Shown one piece after another: positions 15,679 through 25,667 of a DNA stretch of 64,000 bases; positions within the stretch are counted from its first letter, which is position 1, and each line of letters starts with the position of its first letter. Origin of the DNA: Limnothrix sp. CACIAM 69d. GTDB taxonomy: Bacteria; Cyanobacteriota; Cyanobacteriia; CACIAM-69d. The translations under genes were made by a program, and so were the position numbers. The stretch spans positions 1 to 64,000 of the forward strand of contig MKGP02000088.1 in the NCBI GenBank assembly GCA_001913845.2. The letters run 5' to 3'. The notes beneath the pieces were generated by a model, which saw nothing but the letters and a program-made list of their open reading frames with translations, was not told the DNA's origin and did not search any database.

Positions 15679-17218
15679 TGTCCTAGTCGGTTTAGGACTG
15701 GGGCTAGGGGTTGGGGTGTGGCAACAGGCGCGGCTGCGTTCTCGCCTGATGCAGCTTTTTGCGCCCATTTTGGCCGACGAGGTGGCGATTCCGTTGGGGC
15801 TGGAGTCCTTGGTGCGGCGCGGGGTGGTGGCGGCGCTCGATCGGGAAGTGGCCCTGGAGTCTCAGCTCGAAATTTGGGAGGGGGCCCTGGCGGCGGCTCC
15901 GATCGCCTTTCTGTGGGTCGATCGCGATGATGGCCTGCGGTGGTGCAATGATCGGGCGCGGGAATTGTTCGCCATCCGTCAGTGGCAACCCAGCCAAGAT
16001 CGGCTCTTGATTGAGGTGGTGCGCTCCTACGATTTGGATCAGTTGGTGCAACAAACCCGGCGGGGCCGGCTCACTTGCCAACGGGACTGGACTTTTTATG
16101 GGGATCCGCAGCCGGAACCCACGGAGCCAGCGGAGGGCCCGGAGTTTAGCGACCACGGAACGATCGATCCGCCATTGCCGGGGCCGGGAACTGCCACCAA
16201 GGGGGTGGGGTTGGCCCTGCGAGGGTGGGGGATTCCGCTGCCCCATGGTCACGTGGCGATTTTTGTGGAAAATTGCCAACAGATGGTGGATTTGGCCCGC
16301 AGTCGCAACCGGTGGATTAATGACTTGGCCCATGAGTTGCGCACGCCCCTCACGTCCATTCAGTTGGTGTTTGAAACCCTGCAAAAGCAACTGGAACCGC
16401 CCCTGAGCCATTGGGTCGATCGGGCGATGCCGGAAGTGAAACGGCTGGTGCGCTTTGTGCAAGATTGGCTGGATTTGAGCCAAATGGAACAGAATCCGGG
16501 GCAAATTTTGCGCCTGGAGGTGTTGGACTTGGTGGAGGTGGCCCAGGCGGCTTGGCAGTCGGTGGAACCCTTGGCGGAACGAAAATCGGTGGCCCTGGTG
16601 CTCGATCGGGATGGGTTAGATCATCTCTGGCTCCAGGGCGATCGGGCCAAGCTCCATCGGCTGCTGTTAAATCTGCTGGATAATGCGATTAAGTACAGCC
16701 CGGAAGGTGGGCAAATTTGGCTGCACATTTCCCAAGATGCGCCGGCCTTGACCTTGCCCCAACCGCCCAAGGAGTTGGCGGAGGAATTGGCGGAGGAACT
16801 GGATTTGGCGAGCCAGTCGGGCGATCGCGCCCCGGGTTCTGATTTGAACTGGGCGGCCAGAGCGCCCCAGCCTAACCCCCAAGCGGCCAGCGAGTCCCCC
16901 GACCCAGACAGCGACCCGATCGCTACCTGGGCCTATGCCGACGTGATCGATATGGGGCCCGGATTTTCGCCCACGGATTTACCTCACATTTTCGAGCGGC
17001 TCTATCGCGGCGACGCTTCCCGCACCCGCGAAACCGATGCCATGATTGCACCCCAACTCCCCAGCACCGGCAGCGGCCTGGGGCTAGCGATCGCCCGGCA
17101 AATTGCGATCGCCCATGGGGGACAAATTACCGGCAGCAACGACCCCAAAACCGGCGGCGCAAGGCTGCGGGTAGCCCTGCCAATTCGGGCCATCCGCCAA
17201 CCCCTGGATGATCTGTAG
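15659..17218 (+). CDS. sphS: Sensor histidine kinase, SphS-like, partner of SphR
   Basis: 519 residues reading from TTG at 15659, 20 nt inside sphR. One N-terminal hydrophobic segment (LVSVLVGLGLGLGVGVW, 5-21) anchors it with no periplasmic domain, as in PhoR/SphS kinases that sense through partner proteins. A PAS-like region follows (PIAFLWVDRDDGLRWCNDRA, 81-100), then HisKA with H225 in DLAHELRTPLTS, the N box LLNLLDNAIKYSPEGG, and G boxes DMGPGFSPTD and GSGLGLAIARQIAIAHGG. An acidic, Pro/Ala-rich insert of about 60 residues lies between the N and G boxes, longer than usual. The start is not certain since no ATG lies nearby. Confidence 0.85.
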   Translation: MAIDLVSVLVGLGLGLGVGVWQQARLRSRLMQLFAPILADEVAIPLGLESLVRRGVVAALDREVALESQLEIWEGALAAAPIAFLWVDRDDGLRWCNDRARELFAIRQWQPSQDRLLIEVVRSYDLDQLVQQTRRGRLTCQRDWTFYGDPQPEPTEPAEGPEFSDHGTIDPPLPGPGTATKGVGLALRGWGIPLPHGHVAIFVENCQQMVDLARSRNRWINDLAHELRTPLTSIQLVFETLQKQLEPPLSHWVDRAMPEVKRLVRFVQDWLDLSQMEQNPGQILRLEVLDLVEVAQAAWQSVEPLAERKSVALVLDRDGLDHLWLQGDRAKLHRLLLNLLDNAIKYSPEGGQIWLHISQDAPALTLPQPPKELAEELAEELDLASQSGDRAPGSDLNWAARAPQPNPQAASESPDPDSDPIATWAYADVIDMGPGFSPTDLPHIFERLYRGDASRTRETDAMIAPQLPSTGSGLGLAIARQIAIAHGGQITGSNDPKTGGARLRVALPIRAIRQPLDDL

Positions 17219-18258
17219 CGCTTGACGATCGGGAGCAATCCCCGAAAACACCGATAACCGGGGCGATCGAGCTGTTTGGTAGCCAACAGCACCCCAATCG
17301 GTGCAAAACTTCTGAACAATCATCTCAGGGGTGACTCTTCCCGGGATTGCAGCAGATCAGCCCACTAAAGTTTGGTTAAATTCCCACTAAACTTCTGAGC
17401 TGGAACTCCCATCTTAAGAAAATATAAGATATAAAGGAAAGGCAATCTTTTGACATGCATCCATTAATTTTTCATTTCCATTCCCCTTTTTACCGAGGCA
17501 TTTTTATTCCAATCCTTATCCATCAGACAATCGCTAACTGATCCAGTGGTAACCCAAATCAATCCTAGATTAGTCCTACGTAGATTGTCCTTCCATGAGC
17601 CTTTGATCAGACAACAGCATGAGTCATTAGTCACCCCAATCAACATTTCGTTGCTATTCCCTATCATCTTCCCGAGCGATCTGAAATCGCAATCAGTATC
17701 AAAATTGATTGAAGTTTGATCAAGCCTTTCCTCGTTTCAGTCTCGATCGTTGCCTAAAAATTTTCCCGAAATTTCCCAAAGATTTCCCGAAAATTGCCCA
17801 ACAGCTTCTGCCTCAGACCCCTTTGGGCAACGGAACTTACGGCGCGATCAGCCCTGTCACCAGCGCTGTTCAAAGTTCTGGTCAAAATGATGGTAGTCAA
17901 GCTCAAAGGCCCTCAGTTAGAGTGACTTTTTCCTTCTAACCTCAAAATCAATAGCCAGCGATTCATCAAGAATCTACGGTGAGATTCCTGGTTGTGAGTC
18001 TTTACTTTTCTCAAGTTGCGCCATCAGTGATCTATCCATTTTTCAGCACCTTCTCCCATCGATCAATGCGGCTCTAAGGCTTCTTAGGTGCTGGTGTCTT
18101 GATTTCCTGAAGTGAATGTTCTCAATAGAACTGGGTTGGTGGTTTCACTGCTGAGCAACGCCTAAATTCAAAGGGAAATCATCCTGAGCCAATCATCACG
18201 GTTTCCAAAGTAGGGTTGGGACGAGCTGTTGATTCATTCCGTCGTTTATGAAGGTTCC
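17219..18258. other. 1-kb AT-richer intergenic region between sphS and phoU
   Basis: No gene with motif or good start is visible. Short repeated words of the type ATTTCCCGA occur at about 17755-17800. The region is poorer in GC than its neighbours. It separates phoU from sphRS, so phoU probably has its own promoter here. A small RNA cannot be excluded but none is recognisable. Confidence 0.4.
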
Positions 18259-18954
18259 ATGATTGCTGTAGACGTGAAACGATCTTTGTTTTCCACTGCT
18301 TCGGGTGCGGCCACCAAACCGACGGCGATCGAACGCAAAATCAAGCGAGTTTGCCAAGATGTGCTGCGGATGGGAGCGCTGGTTGAGGATTCGTTTCGCC
18401 TCACTCAGCAAGCCCTGTTTGCCCGCGACCTGTCCACGATCGAGCGGATTAATGCCCTCGAAGACCGCATCGATGAGTTCTATCGCCAAATTGAACTTGA
18501 CTGCGTGGTCACCATGACCTTAAACGCTCCGGTGGCGGAAAATTGCCGCTGGCTGAGTGCCCTGATGCAGTTGGTGCGGGACTTGGAACGCATTGGCGAT
18601 TATTCCCAGGACTTGGCGGACATTGCGGTGCGCCTGTTTCCCTATGGGCCCCATCCCCATTTGGAGGAGGTGGAAGCCATGGCTCGCCAAACCCTAACCA
18701 TGTTGGGCATGAGTTTGGCGGCGTTGGTGGAGCCAGATCCGGAGGCGGGGGCCCGGCTCCAGGCGGCGGACAATGTGGTGGATGAGGCCTACGATCGCCT
18801 CTATGGCCTGTTGGCCACGCAGCGGGATGTGCCGGGGCCGATCGAACCGGTGTTGCTGATGGTGCTGACCATTCGCCACATTGAGCGCATGGCCGACCAT
18901 GCCACCAACATTGCCCAACGGGCCTCCTATATCGTGACGGGTCACCGCCCCTAG
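18259..18954 (+). CDS. phoU: PhoU-like phosphate signalling regulator
   Basis: 231 residues with two PhoU helical-bundle repeats. The metal-binding E/D-rich signatures are visible: ALEDRIDEFYRQIEL with RDLERIGDYSQDLADIA in the first repeat, and AADNVVDEAYDRLYG with RHIERMADHATNIAQRA in the second. PhoU proteins tie the phosphate transporter to the sensor kinase and keep the kinase off when phosphate is plentiful; the cyanobacterial version is SphU. ATG at 18259 follows GAAGG; an in-frame TTG at 18229 would add ten residues. It is on the same strand as sphRS. Confidence 0.9.
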   Translation: MIAVDVKRSLFSTASGAATKPTAIERKIKRVCQDVLRMGALVEDSFRLTQQALFARDLSTIERINALEDRIDEFYRQIELDCVVTMTLNAPVAENCRWLSALMQLVRDLERIGDYSQDLADIAVRLFPYGPHPHLEEVEAMARQTLTMLGMSLAALVEPDPEAGARLQAADNVVDEAYDRLYGLLATQRDVPGPIEPVLLMVLTIRHIERMADHATNIAQRASYIVTGHRP

Positions 18955-19016
18955 TCATCCCCTGAGAGGATGCCTGACAAGCCAGAATGTCCACTCCGTA
19001 AGCCCCAGCGATCAAC

Positions 19017-19050
19017 GAAGACAAGGGGCTTCAGCCCCTTGCCCCCACGA
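19017..19050. repeat. Short palindromic fragment of family B repeat
   Basis: Contains CAAGGGGCTTCAGCCCCTTG followed by CCCCCACGACCCC, the core palindrome also found in the family B elements at 14647, 31623 and 46168. No terminal repeats remain. It sits between the convergent phoU and AEC permease genes and could act as a bidirectional terminator. Confidence 0.6.
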
Positions 19051-19053
19051 CCC

Positions 19054-19974
19054 CTAAGCCCCAAACAGCCACAGCCAGAGGGGCAAGGTGAAGGGCAAGG
19101 CCACGGTTCCCAGGGCCACACTGGACACGGCCAAGTCCCGATCGAGGTCGTAGGCTTCGGCAATGACCAAACAGGCAAAGGCCGGGGGCATGGCCATCTG
19201 CAACACCAAAACCAAGAGGGTTGGCCCCTGCCATCCCCAACCCCGCAGGGCCAATCCCACCACCAGGGGCACGATCGCCATTTTGATCACCAACAGGGCG
19301 ATCGCCGGAGCCGTGGCATTGCCCCAACGCAACTGACTGAGCCGCATTCCAATTAACACCAAGGCCAGGGCCACCACAGTCCAAGCAATGGCCGTCAGTC
19401 CCCGATCGATCACCTGGGGCAGGGCGATCGATCGCGACCCCAAGCCCGCCAGGGCCCCCCAGACCGTCGGGTTCACCAAGCCCGCCCGCACCATGCCCCA
19501 ACCATCGCTCGATTGGCCTCCCAGTCGGGCCGCCAGGGCCGAACCCACCCCATAGGCCCCCAGGGTTGTGCCCGCCACATCAAAAAACAGGGCCCAGGCA
19601 AATTGCCCACTCCCGACCAAGGCCAAGGCGATCGGGAAGCCCAAATAACCTGTGTTGCCAAACATGCTCCCCAGCCAAAAACTGGCTCGCCGTTGGGGAG
19701 CGGTCACCCCTTGCCAATGCAGCCATCCCCAAGCCAGGCAACCGGCCAGGGCGATCGACCCCCAAGCCACCAAGGGAGCCAGCCAGGCTTGGCCGCTCAG
19801 ATCGGTTTGGCGCAAAAAGGCCACGCAGCTCAGGGGCACGCCCACCCAAAACAAGCCTTGCCCGATCGCCCCGGACACCCGCGCCGGTAGCCAGCGGCCC
19901 AACAACACCCCCAAACCCACCCCACCGGCCAAGGTGGCGTATAACTTCCCCAACACAACTGGATCCAACGCCAT
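19054..19974 (-). CDS. AEC (auxin efflux carrier) family permease
   Basis: A 306-residue integral membrane protein with about ten hydrophobic segments arranged in two halves, as in the AEC/BASS-type fold. The family mark FGNTGYLGFPIAL lies near residue 107 and a conserved proline-containing helix (LQMAMPPAFACLVIAEAY) near 268. AEC carriers export small organic anions; the substrate in cyanobacteria is not known. It stands alone and is convergent with phoU. The terminal words (family B palindrome) lie directly downstream of the stop. Confidence 0.85.
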   Translation of the reverse strand: MALDPVVLGKLYATLAGGVGLGVLLGRWLPARVSGAIGQGLFWVGVPLSCVAFLRQTDLSGQAWLAPLVAWGSIALAGCLAWGWLHWQGVTAPQRRASFWLGSMFGNTGYLGFPIALALVGSGQFAWALFFDVAGTTLGAYGVGSALAARLGGQSSDGWGMVRAGLVNPTVWGALAGLGSRSIALPQVIDRGLTAIAWTVVALALVLIGMRLSQLRWGNATAPAIALLVIKMAIVPLVVGLALRGWGWQGPTLLVLVLQMAMPPAFACLVIAEAYDLDRDLAVSSVALGTVALPFTLPLWLWLFGA

Positions 19975-20193
19975 TCGCTATCCCTGCCTTTGCCCAACAG
20001 TTCCCATTCAGATCCAAATTCAGATCCAATCCCAGGTTCAATTCAGATTTAGTTTCAAATCCAATTCAGATTCAATTCAGTTGAGTTTCGGGCCAAGATT
20101 CCACAAAAACTCGCCCGATTTCCATCAAACTCATTCCCACAGCCCCAAAACCGGCCGCAGTTTCCGCCAAAGACCTCGCCAATCGCCATTCGA
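19975..20193. repeat. Intergenic region with TTCAGAT-type tandem words
   Basis: Between about 20005 and 20085 the heptamer-like words TTCAGAT, ATCCAAAT and CAATTCAG recur every 8-15 bp. No gene is seen. This looks like a short tandemly repeated repetitive sequence of the sort common in filamentous cyanobacteria. Confidence 0.45.
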
Positions 20194-20368
20194 TAGACCT
20201 CCTGCACGAATCAGCTAACAGCCCTCATCCCCCAACCCCTTCTCCCAAGGGAGGCGAAGGGGAGCCAGAAATCGGGAGTTACGGCGATTTTGTTGTTGAT
20301 TTTCAAGTCCCTCTCCCGACTTGGGAGAGGGATTTAGGGTGAGGGTCTTGATTGATGCAAGAGGTCTG
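20194..20368. mobile_element. TA-flanked MITE-like element (family A), copy 1
   Basis: 175 bp starting TAGACCTCCTGC and ending GCAAGAGGTCTG, so the ends are inverted repeats. The inside shares long stretches with copies at 28038-28221 and 61065-61239, including CCCTCTCCCGACTTGGGAGA (itself an inverted repeat) and GGGATTTAGGGTGAGGG. The left TA is present, the right one is mutated to TG. TA target use points to a Tc1/mariner-IS630-type parent. Confidence 0.85.
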
Positions 20369-20539
20369 ATCGATCACATCCTCTCTTTCGCGAACCCCAT
20401 GGCAAGCGCTACAGTGTCGAAAACCAAATAAACCATGTCGGAATCCGGCAAGCCTCGCCCATTTCCCTTGGCTTGCTGATTCCACGATCGCACCGTTAAA
20501 TAAAACGTGAAGCATTCCCGGGGAGAAGCCAGCTAAACC

Positions 20540-21700
20540 ATGAAAGCCATGATCCTTGCGGCAGGCAAAGGCACGCGTGTTCGGCCAATCACCTTCACCG
20601 TGCCTAAGCCGATGATCCCCATCCTGCAAAAGCCAGTGATGGAATTCCTGATCGAGCTTTTGCGCCAACACGGCTTTGATCAAGTGGTGGTGAATGTCAG
20701 CCACCTGGCCAAGGAAATTGAAGACTATTTCCGCGATGGCAAGCGATTCGGGGTCGAAATTGCCTACTCCTTTGAAGGATTTGTGGAAGACGGCGAGCTG
20801 ATTGGAAAAGCCCTCGGGTCGGCGGGTGGCCTGCGCAAAATCCAAGATTTCTCCCCCTTCTTTGATGACACCTTTGTGGTGCTTTGTGGCGATGCGCTGA
20901 TTGATTTGGACTTGACCGCCGCTGTCAAATTCCACAAGGCCAAAGGCTCCCTAGCCACGATCGTTATGAAATCCGTGCCCCGGGATGAGGTGTCTAGCTA
21001 TGGGGTGGTGCTGACGGATCCGGACGGCCGAATCAAAGCATTCCAGGAAAAACCCGCCGTGGAAGAAGCCCTCAGCACCAGCATCAACACCGGGATTTAT
21101 ATCTTTGAGCCGGAAATTTTCAACTACATTCCCCCGGGCTGTGAGTATGACATCGGGGGCGACTTGTTTCCCAAGTTGGTGGAAATGGGTGCGCCGTTCT
21201 ATGGCATCACCATGGACTTTCAGTGGGTGGATATTGGCAAAGTGCCGGACTACTGGCGGGCCATTCGCAGTGTGCTGTTAGGGGAAGTGCAAAACGTGGC
21301 CATTCCTGGACGGCAGGTGCGCCCGGGGGTTTATACGGGGCTGAATGTGGCGGTCAACTGGGACAAGGTGGAGATCCAGGGGCCGGTGTATATCGGGGGC
21401 ATGAGCCGGATTGATGATGGGGCAAAGATTATTGGCCCCACGGCGATCGGGCAAAACTGCCACATTTGCAGCGGGGCCACGGTGGAAAACAGCGTGATTT
21501 TTGAATATTCCCGCTTGGGCCCGGGCGTGCGGCTGGTGGATAAATTGGTGTTCGGTCGCTATTGTGTGGACAAGACGGGCGCGACGATCGATGTGCAGGC
21601 GGCGGCCCTGGATTGGCTGATTACGGATGCCAGACAGGTGATGCCTGCTACACCCACGGAGGAAGGCCAAGCGATCGCGGAGTTGTTGCAGTTGGAGTGA
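20540..21700 (+). CDS. NDP-sugar pyrophosphorylase with left-handed beta-helix domain
   Basis: 386 residues: nucleotidyltransferase domain with the signature LAAGKGTRVRPITFTVPKPM (6-25), the metal/sugar-site motif LCGDALIDLD near 116, FQEKP near 171 and FQWVDIGKV near 231; then hexapeptide-like repeats (VEIQGPVYIGG, AKIIGPTAIGQNC) of a left-handed beta helix from about 265. Proteins of this class make GDP-mannose, dTDP- or UDP-glucose for cell-surface glycans. The substrate cannot be fixed; a mannose-1-phosphate guanylyltransferase or glucose-1-phosphate transferase role is typical. A Shine-Dalgarno-like GGGAGAAG precedes the ATG. Confidence 0.87.
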   Translation: MKAMILAAGKGTRVRPITFTVPKPMIPILQKPVMEFLIELLRQHGFDQVVVNVSHLAKEIEDYFRDGKRFGVEIAYSFEGFVEDGELIGKALGSAGGLRKIQDFSPFFDDTFVVLCGDALIDLDLTAAVKFHKAKGSLATIVMKSVPRDEVSSYGVVLTDPDGRIKAFQEKPAVEEALSTSINTGIYIFEPEIFNYIPPGCEYDIGGDLFPKLVEMGAPFYGITMDFQWVDIGKVPDYWRAIRSVLLGEVQNVAIPGRQVRPGVYTGLNVAVNWDKVEIQGPVYIGGMSRIDDGAKIIGPTAIGQNCHICSGATVENSVIFEYSRLGPGVRLVDKLVFGRYCVDKTGATIDVQAAALDWLITDARQVMPATPTEEGQAIAELLQLE

Positions 21701-21879
21701 GCCAAGTAAGCCAGGCGATCGGGATCGGGCCCCGATCGAGCCAGCCCCTGAAGTAAACTCGGCTGCGGGAATTTCCCGATCGACAACCCAGGAAATTCCC
21801 GTCGGGTCTGCAAAAGACCGTCTACCCTTTTGCAGGATTGTCAGTTAGCATTGGCGAGAAGTTTTAGACAGGCATCAGT

Positions 21880-22641
21880 ATGGCCGAGGGTCGAGTAGCG
21901 TTTTTAGCAGGCTGCGCCATTACGGGATCGCTGGCATTTGCGGTCGCGAAGGGATGGATTGCGGTGGGCGCGCCTCCGTCCTCGGTTCCCGGGCTGTCGG
22001 AAAATCCCAACGGGGTTCCCCTGCTTGAAGGGGGGGGTGGTCAACTGCCCCCGGCCCCCACGGTGACCATGCTGCCCTCGCCGCCGCCCACTGCTGTGAC
22101 CGCGCCCGCCGCCCGCCCCAGTGCCGCCGCGAATGGTGCTGCTGATGCGGCGGCCACCCCTCCCACAGGCGACAGCACGATCGCCAAAATTGAGGAGCGG
22201 CTGCGGAAAAGCGAAGACCAACTGAAGGAAATTCAAGCGGACTTGCGAGAAGACCGCAAAGATCGGGAGCGCCTGACTGCGGCGGTGGATAAACTGAGCA
22301 CCGCCGTGCAGGGCCAGGAAAAAAACCTCACTTCCATGGCCTTGGACGACAAGTTGGCGCAAATTGCGGCTAACCGGGGCGAACAGCAACCCCCGAGCCA
22401 GTGGGGTAACGGCATCCTTTGGGCCCTGGGGGGCATGGTGCTGACGGTTAGCAGCATTGTGATGGCGGGGGTGATTTCCACCATGGCCCGGCAAAACCGA
22501 GGGAGCTATGGCGCGCCGCCCCACAGCCCGCAACCGTTCCACCCCATCCGAGTAGTTCCTACCTATTTACCTCGGGCCCGCCAGGATCAGGCGGTGCGTC
22601 GGGAACCGGGGACGGCGGATTTCGTGGAATACGATTACTAA
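21880..22641 (+). CDS. Membrane-anchored coiled-coil protein of unknown function
   Basis: 253 residues with two hydrophobic helices: near the N-terminus (VAFLAGCAITGSLAFAVA, 6-23) and near 185 (GILWALGGMVLTVSSIVMAG). Between them are a Pro/Ala-rich linker (40-100) and a charged coiled coil (IAKIEERLRKSEDQLKEIQA and following, 105-150). The C-terminal tail is Pro/Arg/Tyr-rich and ends FVEYDY. No enzyme motif is present. Not recognised as a named family; it may be a structural or adaptor protein of the inner membrane. Confidence 0.7.
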   Translation: MAEGRVAFLAGCAITGSLAFAVAKGWIAVGAPPSSVPGLSENPNGVPLLEGGGGQLPPAPTVTMLPSPPPTAVTAPAARPSAAANGAADAAATPPTGDSTIAKIEERLRKSEDQLKEIQADLREDRKDRERLTAAVDKLSTAVQGQEKNLTSMALDDKLAQIAANRGEQQPPSQWGNGILWALGGMVLTVSSIVMAGVISTMARQNRGSYGAPPHSPQPFHPIRVVPTYLPRARQDQAVRREPGTADFVEYDY

Positions 22642-22770
22642 TTAGCAAGCAATGGGCCGGTTCTAGGCTTTTGCGAGACGGTTGCAAGGTTTGGGTGGCG
22701 ATCGGGAAATGGCGGTGAGTGGCCTGTGGGTGGCCGGTAATGGCAATGCGTTCCTGATCATGGGGCGGTG

Positions 22771-24243
22771 ATGCACGATCGGGCGTTGAGTTTGGCTCGC
22801 CAGGGGGATTGGCCGGGAGCGATCGCCCTGTGGCAACAGATGGCGGCAGCGGCCCCCCATGATGGGGCCATTTGGAAGAATTTAGGGATTGCCTATTATC
22901 GATCGGGGCATTGGCTCCCGTCGATCGACTGCTACCAACGGGCGATCGCTCTGCGGCCGGAGGATCCGGGCTTGCGGGTGAATCTGGGAGCGGCCCTCAA
23001 ACAGGCCCAACAGCTCCCGGCGGCCGTGGCGGAATATGAACGGGCGATCGCCCTGGATCCTGATCATTGGGATGCCCATCGCAATTTGGCCAATGCTCTG
23101 GAAAAGCTGGGCGACCTAATTCCCGCCGAAGTTCATATTCGGCAGGTGGTGGCAGCGCTGCCCCAATGCGCCAAAGCCCGCCACAGCTTGGGCAATATCC
23201 TTTGGGAACAGGGTCGCTATGAGGACGCGATCGCCCAATACAATCAAGCCCTGGCGATCGAGCCGGATTTCCATGAGGCGATCGCCAATCGGGGCATGGT
23301 GCAAATGACCCTCGGCCAATGGGAACAGGGCCTAGCGGACTATGAGCACCGTTGGTTTTGTGTGGAAACGGCGCGGGGGCTGCCGCCGGTTCCCTTTCCC
23401 CAACCGGTTTGGACGGGAGCGCAACCGCTAGCGGGCAAAACCATTCTGCTCTACTCAGATATGGGCTTTGGGGATGCGCTGAACTTTGTGCGCTATGCTC
23501 CCCTGTTGGCGGCCCGGGGAGCGCGGGTGCTGCTGGAATGTCCGAGGCCCCTGGCTCGGCTGTTTGGCACGGTGGCGGGCGTGGCGCAGGTGGTGATTCG
23601 GGGGGAAGCGCCACCGCCATTTGATTATTGGTCGCCGTTGATGAGTTTGCCGGCCGCCTTGGGAACCACGCCGGCCACCATTCCAGCGGATATTCCCTAT
23701 TTTCAGCCCCTTCAATCGCTGCCGTTGTTTCCAGGGTTTCCACCGTCAGCTCAGGGGGCGATCGAGCCAGAACCTTTACCAATCGCCTCGTCAGCGGGTC
23801 AACGGTGGGGATTTGTTTGGGCTTCGGGCAAAACAGGAGCCACCGCCCGCAAGCGATCGACTGCTTTGGCCCAATGGTCGGCCCTGCTGCGATCGCCCGG
23901 TTATCAGTTTTTGAGTTTGCAAACGGAAACCAGCCCCGAGGAGCGGGCCTGGCTAGCCGATCGAGGCATTCCCGCCTTGGGCGATCGGCTCACGGATTTT
24001 GCGGACACGGCCCAAGCGATCGCCCAACTGGATGGGGTGATCACCGTAGACACCGCCACAGCCCACCTGGCCGGGGCGATCGGCAAACCGGTTTGGATTC
24101 TGTTGCCGGCCGTGCCCGACTGGCGCTGGCTGCTGAACACCGATCGCACCCCCTGGTATCCCACGGCCCGACTCTTTCGCCAACCGAAAATTGGGGATTG
24201 GGCGGCGGTTTTTGCCCAAGTACAAAGGGCGCTGGCCCCATGA
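22771..24243 (+). CDS. TPR repeats fused to GT9/GT41-like glycosyltransferase domain
   Basis: 490 residues. The first 190 form five TPR units (for example IWKNLGIAYYRSGHWLPSID and ARHSLGNILWEQGRYEDAIA) followed by MTLGQWEQGLADYEHRW, the usual join to the glycosyltransferase-like half. That half has LYSDMGFGDALNFVRYAPLL near 228, WGFVWASGKT, and the donor-site-like DGVITVDTATAHLAGAIGKPVW near 425. This architecture is widespread in bacteria and is assumed to act on cell-surface or protein glycans, but substrates are mostly unknown. GTG at 22768 directly precedes the ATG. It overlaps no neighbour. Confidence 0.83.
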   Translation: MHDRALSLARQGDWPGAIALWQQMAAAAPHDGAIWKNLGIAYYRSGHWLPSIDCYQRAIALRPEDPGLRVNLGAALKQAQQLPAAVAEYERAIALDPDHWDAHRNLANALEKLGDLIPAEVHIRQVVAALPQCAKARHSLGNILWEQGRYEDAIAQYNQALAIEPDFHEAIANRGMVQMTLGQWEQGLADYEHRWFCVETARGLPPVPFPQPVWTGAQPLAGKTILLYSDMGFGDALNFVRYAPLLAARGARVLLECPRPLARLFGTVAGVAQVVIRGEAPPPFDYWSPLMSLPAALGTTPATIPADIPYFQPLQSLPLFPGFPPSAQGAIEPEPLPIASSAGQRWGFVWASGKTGATARKRSTALAQWSALLRSPGYQFLSLQTETSPEERAWLADRGIPALGDRLTDFADTAQAIAQLDGVITVDTATAHLAGAIGKPVWILLPAVPDWRWLLNTDRTPWYPTARLFRQPKIGDWAAVFAQVQRALAP

Positions 24244-24359
24244 CCAACGCCCCAAAAATAGTCGATTCGCGAGCTATGGCCCCCGGTCAATTCCCCCCAC
24301 CAAGTTGACGACTGACGAAGGAATCAAGCCGGGCGATCGACTCGCCCTAGAAACCCGTC

Positions 24360-25538
24360 CTAGAAACCCATCGCCTGGGCCACCGCCGCCAATTCCGGCT
24401 CAATCCCTTGGTGGTACTGATTTTGGGAGGTTTTCAGGGCCGTATCCGGATCCTTCAGACCATTCCCCGTCAGCACACAAACCACCGTGGCCCCAGCGGG
24501 TACTTGGTCGCGCACCTTCAGCAACCCCGCCACGGAAGCCGCGCTAGCCGGTTCACAGAACACGCCTTCTTCACCCGCGAGCAGTTGGTAGGCCTCCAGA
24601 ATTTCTTCATCGGTGACCGCCTCAAAGCCACCTTGGCTGGCATCCCGCACCGCCAGAGCCTTATCCCAACTGGCGGGCTTGCCGATGCGAATGGCCGTCG
24701 CGATCGTGTGTGGATCCAAAACCGGACGGCCCACCACCAACGGTGCAGACCCAGCCGCTTGGAAACCCATCATCCGGGGCAACCGCTGGCATCGCTGCTC
24801 CTGGTGATATTCACAGAAGCCCATCCAATAGGCGGTGATGTTCCCGGCATTCCCCACGGGCACACAGAGCCAGTCCGGCGCATCGCCCAGGGCATCCACC
24901 ACCTCAAAGGCGGCGGTTTTTTGCCCCTGAAGTCGATAGGGGTTCACGGAGTTCACCAGGGTGATCGGATAGTCGTTGGCCATTTGGCGCACCAACTCCA
25001 ACGCCCGATCGAAATTGCCCCGAATCGCCAGCACCTCAGCGCCGTAGAGCAGGGCTTGGGCTAGCTTGCCCAGGGCCACATAGCCATCGGGAATCAAGAC
25101 AAAAGCCTTGAGACCGCCCCGACGGGCATAGGCAGCGGCGGCGGCGGAGGTGTTGCCGGTGCTGGCGCAAATCACCGCCTTGGCTCCGGCTTCCTTGGCT
25201 TTGGTCACGGCCATGGTCATCCCCCGGTCTTTGAAGCTGCCGGTGGGATTCAAACCGTCATATTTCACGTAAACTTTCACGCCGCGCCCAATCCGATCGG
25301 CCACGGACGGGACGGGAATTAACGGTGTATTACCCTCGTGTAGGGTGACAACGGGCGTGGAGTCGGTAACGGGAAGATAGCGGCGATAGGTTTCGATCAG
25401 GCCGCGCCAGCCTCCCGGAGGCGCTGGAACCTGTGCCGTACTGGCCGTGCGAGGATCAACAATTGGGGCGGATTCGACGACGGGTAAACGAGCGGTCACA
25501 GAGCGTCTACAACTCCAACGTGCTTGCAGATTACCCAA
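24360..25538 (-). CDS. thrC: Threonine synthase
   Basis: PLP enzyme that turns O-phosphohomoserine into threonine. Marks: [14 protein letters not shown] near 64, the PLP lysine in [12 protein letters not shown] (K104), [19 protein letters not shown], and [15 protein letters not shown] near 235, followed by [14 protein letters not shown] near 350. At about 380-392 residues it is of the short bacterial type without the large N-terminal extension of plant enzymes. The start is unclear: TTG at 25538 gives the longest form, GTG at 25499 removes 13 basic residues. No riboswitch-like element was recognised upstream. Confidence 0.95.
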   Translation of the reverse strand: MGNLQARWSCRRSVTARLPVVESAPIVDPRTASTAQVPAPPGGWRGLIETYRRYLPVTDSTPVVTLHEGNTPLIPVPSVADRIGRGVKVYVKYDGLNPTGSFKDRGMTMAVTKAKEAGAKAVICASTGNTSAAAAAYARRGGLKAFVLIPDGYVALGKLAQALLYGAEVLAIRGNFDRALELVRQMANDYPITLVNSVNPYRLQGQKTAAFEVVDALGDAPDWLCVPVGNAGNITAYWMGFCEYHQEQRCQRLPRMMGFQAAGSAPLVVGRPVLDPHTIATAIRIGKPASWDKALAVRDASQGGFEAVTDEEILEAYQLLAGEEGVFCEPASAASVAGLLKVRDQVPAGATVVCVLTGNGLKDPDTALKTSQNQYHQGIEPELAAVAQAMGF

Positions 25539-25667
25539 ACAGTTTAACCTGACAGGCCCGAACGCGGCGACGACGAACCTATCAAAAGCTGGGTGCTGAA
25601 AATTGAATCACGGCCGTTGAAATGATGCAAATGCTGATCGAAAGGGTGAGCCAAAGGTGAACAGAAT

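Noticed and set aside
15704-16504. 266-codon minus-strand frame
   Set aside because: Antisense shadow of sphS, low-complexity His/Pro/Arg peptide caused by GC-rich codon bias.
17219-18258. A small RNA gene between sphS and phoU
   Set aside because: No conserved RNA signature or clear promoter-terminator pair could be seen.
22997-23782. 261-codon minus-strand frame
   Set aside because: Shadow of the TPR-glycosyltransferase gene.
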